From: an uncultured Clostridia bacterium
GTDB taxonomy: Bacteria > Bacillota > Clostridia > TANB77 > CAG-508
Reading direction: 5' to 3'
DNA length: 8,711 nucleotides
Assembly: GCA_947627785.1 (NCBI GenBank)
Contig: CANQXC010000036.1
Coordinates: 1 to 8,711 of the forward strand
A program made the position numbers and the translations under genes. Below, one piece after another: positions 1 through 6,031 of this stretch. The notes beneath the pieces were generated by a model. That model was not told the DNA's origin. It did not search any database and saw only the letters and a list, made by a program, of their open reading frames with translations. Each line of letters starts with the position of its first letter. Position 1 is the first letter of the stretch.

Positions 1-760
1 CTATTCTTTTATCTAATACTTTTAATTGTCCTCTTCCTATCCCTGCACATACATTACTCATTCTGTAGTTGTACCCTATTTCTTTATGTTCATAATGTCT
101 TTCTGGTTCTCTACTCTGTGTTGACCAAAATCTTACCTTTTTTATTCTTTCTTCATTGTTAGATACGAGCATTCCTCCTCCACTTGTTGTTATTATCTTG
201 TTTCCATTGAATGAGTATATTCCATATTCTCCAAATGTCCCTGTTTGTTTGTTTCTATATGTTGCTCCTAAACTTTCTGCTGAATCTTCTACTAATGGGG
301 TATTATGCTTTCTACATATTTCTACTATTTCATCTATTTTTGCTGGTGTTCCATATAGATAAACTACTACTACTGCTTTTGGATGTGGATATTTTTCAAA
401 TGCTTTTTCTAAGCTTAAAGGATCCATGTTCCATGTTTCATATTCACTATCTATAAATACTGGTGTTGCATTTTGATATATTATTGGATTTGCTGTTGCT
501 GAAAATGTTAGTGATTGACAAAATACTATATCTCCTTTTTTTACATCTAATGCTTTTAATGCCATATGTATTGCTGCGGTTCCTGCTGATAATGCTGCGG
601 CATTTTTTATGTTTACATAGCTTGCAATCTCTTGTTCAAATTTGTTTACATTTTCTCCTAATGGTGCTATCCAGTTTGTTTCAAATGCCTCTTTTATGTA
701 TTCTTTTTCATAGTCTTCATCTGACATGTGTGGTGATGATAAAAATATTTTTTTATCCAT
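1..760 (-). CDS. DegT/DnrJ/EryC1/StrS-type sugar aminotransferase (EpsN/PglE-like), C-terminus beyond window
   Basis: I read 253 codons from ATG at 760 to the window edge with no stop; AAGGAG lies 9 bases upstream (775-770). The protein begins MDKKIFLSSPHMSDEDY and shows the landmarks of PLP-dependent sugar aminotransferases: a phosphate-binding stretch around AGTAAIHMAL (59-68), the VEDSAE motif whose Asp159 would contact the PLP ring nitrogen, and SFNGNK with the presumed Schiff-base Lys188 followed by IITTSGGG. ETWNMDP (108-114) and GYNYRMSN (229-236) resemble the EpsN/PglE subgroup, which transaminates UDP-4-keto-6-deoxy-GlcNAc in bacillosamine-type sugar synthesis; that exact substrate is inference. 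About one third of a usual ~400-residue protein is missing past the edge. The gene is downstream of the TnpB-like gene and its RNA. I see no good promoter in the 194-base gap, so read-through transcription is plausible. Confidence 0.93.
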   Translation of the reverse strand, partial: MDKKIFLSSPHMSDEDYEKEYIKEAFETNWIAPLGENVNKFEQEIASYVNIKNAAALSAGTAAIHMALKALDVKKGDIVFCQSLTFSATANPIIYQNATPVFIDSEYETWNMDPLSLEKAFEKYPHPKAVVVVYLYGTPAKIDEIVEICRKHNTPLVEDSAESLGATYRNKQTGTFGEYGIYSFNGNKIITTSGGGMLVSNNEERIKKVRFWSTQSREPERHYEHKEIGYNYRMSNVCAGIGRGQLKVLDKRI

Positions 761-829
761 ATTACCCTTCTCCTTTTGTTATCTAAAATTTATAAACTTA
801 AATTAACTTTTTAATTTTATTTACAATTC

Positions 830-849
830 GATAACTCTGAATATTTTGT
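830..849 (-). other. Candidate guide segment of the TnpB-associated RNA
   Basis: In TnpB omegaRNAs the guide is the sequence immediately 3' of the scaffold. If the scaffold here ends at GAAGAATT (857-850), the guide on the minus strand starts ACAAAATATTCAGAGTTATC. The exact start and the usable length are inferred, since TnpB-like repressors may use shorter guides than active TnpB. It ends about 70 bases before the aminotransferase start codon. Its best partial matches in this window are no better than chance for such A/T-rich sequence, so the target is probably elsewhere in the genome. Confidence 0.45.
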
Positions 850-957
850 AATTCTTCATTTATGCGTTTCAGCATAAATTTGCGATATTCAACACAAGTA
901 CATAAACTTATAGTTTATGTACTTACCTCCATGTTTGGTTTCATGTAGGTTTTTTTA
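850..957 (-). ncRNA. Putative omegaRNA/guide-RNA scaffold downstream of the TnpB-like gene
   Basis: Reading the minus strand just past the TnpB-like stop codon there are three consecutive stem-loops. The first is 949-926: CCTACATG/CATGGAGG, 7 of 8 pairs, 8-base loop. The second is 922-898: perfect 10-bp stem GTACATAAAC/GTTTATGTAC around TATAA. The third is 879-858: perfect 8-bp stem ATTTATGC/GCATAAAT around TGAAAC. The tail GAAGAATT follows. A compact structured region abutting the tnpB 3' end, finishing with a hairpin and short tail, is how IS200/IS605 right ends encode the omegaRNA. The true 5' end probably lies inside the coding region above 957 and cannot be set by eye. There is no U-rich terminator after it, so the 3' end would come from processing or read-through into the aminotransferase mRNA. 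Confidence 0.65.
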
Positions 958-2184
958 TATTTCTAACTTTATTTTTTTGCCAAATTTCTTTAAGCACATT
1001 ATCCCTATATTCATTGCTGTATTAAAGAAATAATCGGCTTGATGCCCTTTTTCACATACTGATTTAAGTCCATTTCTTTTTACTATGCTTCTACATTTAT
1101 AGCATCTATTTCCTGTGTAGTTTGAGCGTACTGTTGTTACTATAATTCCTTCCTTAAATGCCTTGTATTTCATGTATTCTATTATCTTTTTTCTTAAGAA
1201 TATTGGACTGTATATTCCTACTCTTTTTCCAAAGTGCTCATTTATGTCTTTTATTTCTGCTATGGATATCACTTGCACTTTGTTTTCTACACAAAAATCA
1301 ACTATCTTTCTACTTATTTCATGTGCATAATGCTCACTTATGTTTTTTAGCTTTATCCAATAGTTTTTATGGTCTTTTTCTGCATAACTCCAGTTCTTCT
1401 GTCTATGTTTCTTTATTCTGCCTAAAATCTGTTTAGTTCTATTCTTATATTCGTCTCCTCCTGGAACGAATATACATTTTACTAATTTGCCTGTACTTTG
1501 TAGTGCAACACATATGGCAAATTTGTCACTATTGGAAAATGCTATTCCACATACTCTAATATTTTCATCTTTCATTCTGTATTTAATTGGAGTTACATCT
1601 TCTATTCTCTGTTTTATCGGTATATGAAGCATTACATAGTCTTTTTTCATTACTACTGTTGGAGATAATATTTCGCCTTCTTCTGGTATTTGCCAATCTT
1701 TTAATTTTGCACCAAACCATTTCCAATCGTTTCCGTCAAAAAGCTTTAGCTCTATCTTGCCATCTGCTAGATTTCTATACATTCCCTTGTATAATGTCAT
1801 TGATGAATTAAATCTTGTTGCTTTACTTGGTGGCTTTATATTTTTGTTTTTCTTCGAATTCTCTAGCAATCCAAAATATGTTCTTACCTGACCTATCGCT
1901 TCATTTATTGCTGCTCTTCTTAAGTAAAGTGGTACATTTTGCTCAAAATAATCTTTTGGCTTTTCTCCTGTTTTACTTTTTATTGTTATTTTCTCTAGCT
2001 CTCTTAAACAGTTTTGGTTTGATAATTCAAGGAATTGGGTGTTTTCAAATAACAAATTGTAGTATTTTTCTACTGTTTCGTTGTATATTTCGTTTGTTAT
2101 TTTCAGGTATTCTAAATTGTTTGTATATAACCTAACTTTACGTGTTGTTGTATAGAATCCTACCTTCTTTTCATTTTCCTCCAT
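955..2184 (-). CDS. TnpB-family protein with all three RuvC catalytic acids replaced (TldR-like RNA-guided repressor candidate)
   Basis: The 409-residue protein starts at ATG 2184 with AAGGAG 6 bases upstream. The N-terminus (about 9-50, VGFYTTTRKVRLYTNN...) resembles the TnpB start. The C-terminal half aligns by eye with the RuvC/zinc-finger core: VCGIAFS (211-217) at RuvC-I, VISIAEIKDI (305-314) at RuvC-II, CYKC...VCEKGH (361-381) at the zinc finger, and ADYFFNTAMNI (383-393) at RuvC-III. Active TnpB has GID, an E in the V-I-x-E-D stretch, and D-x-N-A-A at these sites. Here they read Ala215, Ala309 (with Glu310 beside it) and Phe386 (Asp384 survives, but two residues early). The frame is otherwise intact and near usual length, so this is not simple decay. 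Nuclease-dead TnpB homologues are known as TldR, RNA-guided DNA-binding repressors. No tnpA is present. It is preceded by the recombinase gene and followed by a scaffold-like RNA. TnpB kinship is firm; the repressor role is inference. Confidence 0.88.
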   Translation of the reverse strand: MEENEKKVGFYTTTRKVRLYTNNLEYLKITNEIYNETVEKYYNLLFENTQFLELSNQNCLRELEKITIKSKTGEKPKDYFEQNVPLYLRRAAINEAIGQVRTYFGLLENSKKNKNIKPPSKATRFNSSMTLYKGMYRNLADGKIELKLFDGNDWKWFGAKLKDWQIPEEGEILSPTVVMKKDYVMLHIPIKQRIEDVTPIKYRMKDENIRVCGIAFSNSDKFAICVALQSTGKLVKCIFVPGGDEYKNRTKQILGRIKKHRQKNWSYAEKDHKNYWIKLKNISEHYAHEISRKIVDFCVENKVQVISIAEIKDINEHFGKRVGIYSPIFLRKKIIEYMKYKAFKEGIIVTTVRSNYTGNRCYKCRSIVKRNGLKSVCEKGHQADYFFNTAMNIGIMCLKKFGKKIKLEI

Positions 2185-2190
2185 TCTTAT

Positions 2191-2232
2191 CTCCTTAATT
2201 AATTCGTAAAGTTATAAACTTTACGAAAGGAG
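2191..2232 (-). promoter_or_regulatory. Leader hairpin that can mask the ribosome site of the TnpB-like gene
   Basis: On the minus strand the sequence runs CTCCT (2232-2228), then a perfect palindrome (2227-2203; 11-bp arms TTCGTAAAGTT and complement, 3-base loop), then a 7-base spacer, then AGGAG (2195-2191), which is the core of the ribosome site for ATG 2184. CTCCT can pair with AGGAG on top of the palindrome, leaving a 7-base bulge, which would hide the site. Unlike the related hairpins at 3498-3532 and 6033-6071 there is no U-run, so this is not an ordinary terminator. It could be a translational switch, or a relic of a transposon left-end hairpin. Confidence 0.5.
2203..2227. repeat. 25-bp palindromic repeat, inverted partner of 3503-3527
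   Basis: This palindrome is the exact reverse complement of 3503-3527; the only asymmetric part is the 3-base centre (ATA here, TAT there, both read on the plus strand). The pair bounds a 1325-bp stretch holding the tyrosine recombinase gene. A third, diverged copy sits at 6040-6064 with a mismatch in the stem and a different loop. Here it lacks the GAG/CTC flanks and U-run seen at the other two sites. Confidence 0.85.
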
Positions 2233-2243
2233 TAATTTTAATG

Positions 2244-2293
2244 CTTTTAGCGTAATTAGCAATATGAACCATATGAACTAGCTTTGCTAAAAG
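2244..2293 (-). promoter_or_regulatory. Two mutually exclusive inverted repeats in the leader of the TnpB-like gene
   Basis: CTTTTAGC (2244-2251) is complementary to GCTAAAAG (2286-2293), 8 of 8. Inside it TTAGCAA (2256-2262) is complementary to TTGCTAA (2284-2290), 7 of 7. Both need bases 2286-2290, so only one can form in RNA at a time. Between them ATATGAAC occurs twice (2262-2269 and 2271-2278), spaced 9 bases apart. This could be an RNA switch, an operator, or the remains of a transposon end. I could not find a convincing promoter for the downstream gene in 2233-2335, although one is expected because a terminator separates it from the recombinase gene. Confidence 0.4.
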
Positions 2294-2331
2294 ATTGTAA
2301 GTTGTTAATGAAGAAACATTGTTATTTCACA

Positions 2332-2381
2332 CTAAAAAAGAGTAATAAAGTTATAAATCACTTTATTACTCTCTTTTTTTT
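2332..2381. terminator. Bidirectional intrinsic terminator after the recombinase gene
   Basis: The arms AGAGTAATAAAGT (2339-2351) and ACTTTATTACTCT (2360-2372) form a 13-bp stem with an 8-base loop. A run of eight T follows on the plus strand (2374-2381) and a run of six on the minus strand (2338-2333), so it can stop transcripts either way. It lies about 35 bases past the recombinase stop codon and isolates that gene from the TnpB-like gene. Confidence 0.9.
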
Positions 2382-2413
2382 GCAATAAACACATTAATTA
2401 AAATCATATGTAT

Positions 2414-3346
2414 TTATAATTTTTCTAAAAATTTCTTTTTAACTGTATATGAAGAATGAACATATCTATTCAAAGTCATATTTACATTTGCATGTCCTAA
2501 AATCTCACTTAATGATTTTACATCCATTCCAATTTTTACACAGTTAGTTGCAAAGGTGTGCCTTAAAACATGAAAATTATAGTTGGGAATTTTACATTCT
2601 TTAAGATACTTCTTAAATAAATATTGATAATATCTTGGTTCCATGTATTTGTTACAGCCTGTTAAAAAATATTCATCTCCTTTATACTTATTTGTTTTTT
2701 TTAATAATGTTAATACATCAGATAATTTCTTACAAATAGGAATTTTTCTAATTGATTTTTTACTTTTTGGGCTGTTAATCTGTATAGATGTATTGCTTTT
2801 ACCCTTATAAACTCTTTGCAAGGATTTGTTTATAATAAACACATTATCTTTTAAATTTATATCATTCCAAGTTAAAGCACAGATTTCTCCTATCCTCATT
2901 CCTGTGTTTAAACATATTATAATTCCAAGAGTTCTAAGATTGTTATGTTCAAAACAATATTTCTCTAAAACCATTCTTTCACGTTCTTGTAATATACTTA
3001 TTTCTTCTTGTTCACATCTTGGTGAAGACATTAAATCTAACATATAATCTATATTAAATTTTCTTTCACTATATTTCATAATAGATCTAAAAACTATTAT
3101 TATATCTTTCACAGTTTTTGGTGATATGTTTTTTGATAAATAATTGATATATACATTAAAATCATAATTCAAAAAATAATATACACTTTTATTATTAAAA
3201 TATGGTAGTATATATTTATCAATAACATATTTATATCTATAATATGTAGAACTTTTTATTGATGCTTTTTTGTATAATAGCCATTCATTTGCAACCTCCT
3301 TTAGTAATATAGACTTTCTAAACTTTAAAATTTTAAATAATTTCAT
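2414..3346 (-). CDS. Tyrosine recombinase (phage-integrase family)
   Basis: This protein would cut and rejoin DNA through a covalent phosphotyrosine. Residue numbers here count from the upstream ATG at 3355. There is an N-terminal SAM-like DNA-binding region (about 17-97: LLKEVANEWLLYKK, STYYRYKYVIDKYI). The catalytic domain has the full active site: Arg154 in TGMRIGEICAL, a Lys in SPKSKKS (197-200), His262 and Arg265 in HVLRHTFAT, His288 in LGHANV and the nucleophile Tyr298 in NRYVHSS. With 310-313 residues it is complete and looks active. I prefer ATG 3346 because the AGGAAGG ribosome site (3362-3356) directly abuts ATG 3355 but is 9 bases from 3346. No excisionase or phage genes are visible. 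In surface-polysaccharide loci such enzymes often move cassettes or invert promoters; which applies here is unknown. The gene is bounded by a 25-bp inverted repeat pair. Confidence 0.93.
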   Translation of the reverse strand: MKLFKILKFRKSILLKEVANEWLLYKKASIKSSTYYRYKYVIDKYILPYFNNKSVYYFLNYDFNVYINYLSKNISPKTVKDIIIVFRSIMKYSERKFNIDYMLDLMSSPRCEQEEISILQERERMVLEKYCFEHNNLRTLGIIICLNTGMRIGEICALTWNDINLKDNVFIINKSLQRVYKGKSNTSIQINSPKSKKSIRKIPICKKLSDVLTLLKKTNKYKGDEYFLTGCNKYMEPRYYQYLFKKYLKECKIPNYNFHVLRHTFATNCVKIGMDVKSLSEILGHANVNMTLNRYVHSSYTVKKKFLEKL

Positions 3347-3413
3347 TCTTATCATCCTTCCTTTTTTAGTACAACTTTTGGTACATTTTTATATTAACAA
3401 TTTGTTATATTAC

Positions 3414-3442
3414 TATATATATTTTACAGCTAATTATGTAAA
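3414..3442 (-). promoter_or_regulatory. Possible promoter of the recombinase gene
   Basis: On the minus strand TTTACA (3442-3437) is followed after 17 bases by TATATA (3419-3414); an alternative -10, TATAGT, sits two bases further on. TTTACA is also one arm of a small inverted repeat with TGTAAA, which could be an operator. In DNA this A/T-rich such matches are common, so support is weak. A promoter in this gap is expected because a terminator lies just upstream. Confidence 0.35.
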
Positions 3443-3492
3443 TATGAAATATTTATAAAATAGTTGAAATGTTTAAATATTTGTGATAAAAT

Positions 3493-3532
3493 AAAAAAAG
3501 AGTTCGTAAAGTTTATAACTTTACGAACTCTT
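3493..3532 (-). terminator. Intrinsic terminator of the epimerase/ugd operon
   Basis: A perfect 16-bp stem (3498-3513 with 3517-3532; inner arms TTCGTAAAGTT, outer AAGAG/CTCTT) with a 3-base loop is followed on the minus strand by seven T (3499-3493). It begins about 20 bases past the ugd stop codon. Its inner 25 bp form the repeat shared with 2203-2227. Confidence 0.92.
3503..3527. repeat. 25-bp palindromic repeat, inverted partner of 2203-2227
   Basis: Exact reverse complement of the copy at 2203-2227, here embedded in the ugd terminator. Because the unit is nearly self-complementary, only the central three bases define an orientation, and the two copies face opposite ways. It marks one edge of the recombinase-containing segment. 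Confidence 0.85.
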
Positions 3533-3552
3533 CTTACATAATTTTATACACT

Positions 3553-4719
3553 TTAATCTCTACTAAACAAGTCTCTAGTATAAATTTTGTTCTTTACATC
3601 TTTTAACTCATCTGTTACTCTATTTACTATAATAACATCAGACATTTTTTTAAATTCATCTAAATCTCTTATAACTCTACTTTTAAAGAATTCTTCATCC
3701 TTTAAAGTTGGTTCATATACAACAACTTCAATTCCTTTTGCTTTAATTCTTTTCATAATTCCTTGGATTGCACTTGCTCTAAAATTATCTGAACCTGTTT
3801 TCATTGTAAGTCTATATACACCAACTATATTTGGTCTTTTCTCAATTATTGTATCTGCAATATGATCTTTTCTAGTTCTGTTACTTTCTACAATTGCACT
3901 TATTATATTTTCTGGTACATCTGCGTAATTTGCCTTTAATTGTTTAGTATCTTTTGGCAAACAATATCCTCCATATCCAAATGATGGATTGTTGTAATGT
4001 GTACCAATTCTTGGGTCTAAGCATACTCCATCTATAATATCTTTTGTATTTAAGCCTTTTATTTCTGCATAAGTATCTAACTCATTAAAGTATGCTACTC
4101 TTAATGCTAAATATGTATTTGCAAATAATTTAACTGCCTCTGCTTCTGTTGAATTCATAAACTTAACCGGTATATCTTCTTTTAATGCTGCATCTTTTAA
4201 CAAATTTGCAAATTCTTCTGCTCTTTTAGATTTTTCTCCAACAATAATTCTTGATGGATAAAGATTATCATATAAAGCATTTCCTTCTCTTAAGAATTCT
4301 GGAGAAAATAATATATTATCTATATTATATTTCTTCTTCATATTTTCAATAAAACCAACCGGTATTGTAGATTTTACAACCATTGTTGTATCTAATTTCA
4401 TTGAAATTACTTTTTGAATTATATCTTCTACGCTTGATGTATCAAAAAAATTCTTTTCAGAATCATAATTTGTTGGTGTACTTATAATAATGAACTTTGC
4501 TCCTTCGAATGCTTCTTTATAATCTAAAGTAGCTTTTAAATTAAGCTTTTTTTCTTTAAAATATTTTTCAATATACTCATCTTTAATTGGTGAAATACGA
4601 TTGTTAATCATATTTACTTTTTCTTCTATTATATCAAGAGCATATACCTCATGCTTTTGACTAAGTAATGTTGCTAAAGATAATCCTACATATCCTGTTC
4701 CTGCTACTGCTATTTTCAC
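3553..4719 (-). CDS. ugd: UDP-glucose 6-dehydrogenase
   Basis: This cytosolic enzyme oxidises UDP-glucose to UDP-glucuronate with two NAD+. The 388-residue protein opens with the Rossmann motif GTGYVG (7-12). It carries STIPVG (117-122), SPEFLREGNALYDNLYPSR (139-157) with the acid used in catalysis, EAVKLFANTYLALR (194-207) with conserved Lys197, and GYGGYCLPKDTKQL (248-261) with nucleophile Cys253 and Asp257. Length equals the short Ugd form found in many capsule loci, so it appears complete. The start is GTG at 4719, since the protein must begin MKIAVAGTGYVG; AGGAAGG lies about 11 bases upstream, and the nearby ATG at 4730 runs into a stop after one codon. It follows the epimerase gene by 34 bases, so the two form an operon ending at the 3493-3532 terminator. 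Its product is the substrate for the neighbouring epimerase. Confidence 0.97.
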   Translation of the reverse strand: MKIAVAGTGYVGLSLATLLSQKHEVYALDIIEEKVNMINNRISPIKDEYIEKYFKEKKLNLKATLDYKEAFEGAKFIIISTPTNYDSEKNFFDTSSVEDIIQKVISMKLDTTMVVKSTIPVGFIENMKKKYNIDNILFSPEFLREGNALYDNLYPSRIIVGEKSKRAEEFANLLKDAALKEDIPVKFMNSTEAEAVKLFANTYLALRVAYFNELDTYAEIKGLNTKDIIDGVCLDPRIGTHYNNPSFGYGGYCLPKDTKQLKANYADVPENIISAIVESNRTRKDHIADTIIEKRPNIVGVYRLTMKTGSDNFRASAIQGIMKRIKAKGIEVVVYEPTLKDEEFFKSRVIRDLDEFKKMSDVIIVNRVTDELKDVKNKIYTRDLFSRD

Positions 4720-4753
4720 TTTTAAATCATCCTTCCTGCATGTATTAATGTTT

Positions 4754-5728
4754 TTAAATATACAAGCCTTTATTAATTATATACCATTTTACAAAATTTT
4801 CAATACCCTTTTTAAAAGTTGTTTTTGGATTATATCCTATTAACTCTTTAGCTTTCGTTATATCTGCATATGTTCTTTCTACATCTCCTAATTGCATTGG
4901 TAATTGTTCTATTTTTGGTGTTTTATTTAACACTTCTCCTATTACTTGTATCATCTCTTTTAATGATACTGGTGTTGAATTACCTAAATTTAGTATTTCA
5001 TATACATTTTCATTTTTCATTGTATATTCACATGATTTTACTATTCCATCTACTATATCATCTATATATGTATAATCTCTTGAGGTTGTCCCATCTCCAA
5101 ACATTGGAATTGGTTTATCATCTAACATTAGTCTTGTAAATTTATTTATTGCTAAGTCTGGTCTTTGTTTTGGTCCATATACTGTAAAGAATCTTAACAT
5201 TATTACATTCATATTAAATAGTTTATGATATACATGTGTCATAATTTCATTTGCCTTTTTTGTTGCTGCATATGGGCTAATTGCAAAGTCTACTATCATA
5301 TTTTCTTTGAATGGCACTTCTTTACAGTTTCCATATACACTGCTTGATGATGCCATCACTAAATTTTTTACATTATGGCTTTTCATTTCTTCTAATATAT
5401 TTTGTGTTCCCATACAATTTACTTCTTGATATAGAATTGGATTTTCTATTGATGGTCTTACTCCTGCCATAGCTGCTAAATGCATTACTACATCTATTTT
5501 ATTTTCGTCAAAAAGCTTTTTTACCGCTTCTTTATCTCTTATATCTGCTCTATACATTTTGTACTTTTCGTTTTTTAAAAATTCTTTTATATTATTTTCC
5601 TTTATTGTTGGATTGTAAAAGTCGCAAAAGTTATCTATTGTTACTACTTTGTTTCCTTCTTCTAATAATCTTTCTGTTAGGCTTGAACCTATAAATCCGG
5701 CTCCTCCTGTAATTAGGTATGTTGACAT
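4754..5728 (-). CDS. UDP-glucuronate 4-epimerase-like extended SDR protein
   Basis: The 324-residue extended short-chain dehydrogenase has the NAD-binding GGAGFIG motif (8-14), ASSSSVYG (126-133) with the catalytic Ser, and the Tyr153-xxx-Lys157 pair in SPYAATKKA. HLAAMAGVRPSIENP (83-97), RFFTVYGPKQRPDLA (179-193) and GDVERTYADITKA (281-293) match the UDP-glucuronate 4-epimerase (CapI/LpsL) group better than ordinary GalE. The likely reaction is UDP-glucuronate to UDP-galacturonate for capsule or exopolysaccharide. Its operon partner ugd, 34 bases downstream, would supply the UDP-glucuronate, which strengthens the call. The start ATG at 5728 has AAAGGAGA 8-9 bases upstream, and a clear promoter lies at 5764-5792. 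UDP-glucose 4-epimerase activity is the main alternative. Confidence 0.92.
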   Translation of the reverse strand: MSTYLITGGAGFIGSSLTERLLEEGNKVVTIDNFCDFYNPTIKENNIKEFLKNEKYKMYRADIRDKEAVKKLFDENKIDVVMHLAAMAGVRPSIENPILYQEVNCMGTQNILEEMKSHNVKNLVMASSSSVYGNCKEVPFKENMIVDFAISPYAATKKANEIMTHVYHKLFNMNVIMLRFFTVYGPKQRPDLAINKFTRLMLDDKPIPMFGDGTTSRDYTYIDDIVDGIVKSCEYTMKNENVYEILNLGNSTPVSLKEMIQVIGEVLNKTPKIEQLPMQLGDVERTYADITKAKELIGYNPKTTFKKGIENFVKWYIINKGLYI

Positions 5729-5763
5729 ATATTTTATCTCCTTTTTTTATTTTTCCGATAATT

Positions 5764-5792
5764 ATTATACTACATTTTTATGAGTTTTTAAA
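5764..5792 (-). promoter_or_regulatory. Sigma-A-type promoter of the epimerase/ugd operon
   Basis: On the minus strand a consensus -10 TATAAT (5769-5764) is preceded after 17 bases by TTTAAA (5792-5787), a 4-of-6 match to the -35 consensus. Transcription would start near 5757, giving a short leader of about 30 bases before the start codon at 5728. Confidence 0.7.
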
Positions 5793-5796
5793 GGTG

Positions 5797-6030
5797 TTAT
5801 TGTTTTTTTAATAATAAGCTTTTCGCTAACTCCTTTTTTGTTTTACAAATGTATTTTAATATGTTTAAATCATTTTTCATTATTTTCTTTTATATGTTCA
5901 TATATTTTAATTCTATTGGATTAATAAAACTTAATTTACATTCTTTTATATAATATTCCAAATCCTAATAAATTTTAAAAAATCTTTTTGCATCATAAAT
6001 AATACAATGGTTGGTACTTGATATTATATA
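5797..6030 (-). pseudogene. Possible remnant of a decayed coding sequence upstream of the epimerase gene
   Basis: The 451-base stretch between 5729 and 6179 holds no intact gene. One minus-strand frame ending at TAA 5799-5797 stays readable back past 6030 with only two in-frame stops (TAG 5967-5965 and TAA 5892-5890). It reads like protein between them: DLEYYIKECKLSFINPIELK and KKIMKNDLNILKYICKTKKE. Random sequence this A/T-rich should show more stops over about 78 codons. I do not recognise the family. It could be the tail of a lost polysaccharide gene, or chance. The rest of the gap carries the 6032-6072 terminator and the operon promoter; I see nothing else there. Confidence 0.3.
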
Positions 6031-6031
6031 A

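Noticed and set aside
518..525. Eight-base guide match within the aminotransferase gene
   Set aside because: Too short, low complexity, and inside coding sequence with no support from position.
156..786. Several plus-strand open frames coding Leu/Phe/Ile-rich peptides
   Set aside because: They lie opposite the well-supported aminotransferase gene, have hydrophobic low-complexity products with no motifs, and arise from its codon pattern. The same holds for the plus-strand frames opposite the TnpB-like, recombinase, ugd and epimerase genes.
789..794. TATAAA as a -10 element for the aminotransferase gene
   Set aside because: There is no acceptable -35 at 16-18 bases upstream, and such hexamers are common in this A/T-rich DNA.
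4791..4802. 11-of-12 match to the candidate guide start on the plus strand near the epimerase 3' end
   Set aside because: It has a mismatch at position 8, is lost after 12 bases and lies in coding sequence; not distinguishable from A/T-rich chance.
5397..5405. Nine-base minus-strand match (ACAAAATAT) to the candidate guide, inside the epimerase gene
   Set aside because: About one such match is expected by chance in 8.7 kb of this composition on two strands, the identity stops at once, and it is not at a promoter.
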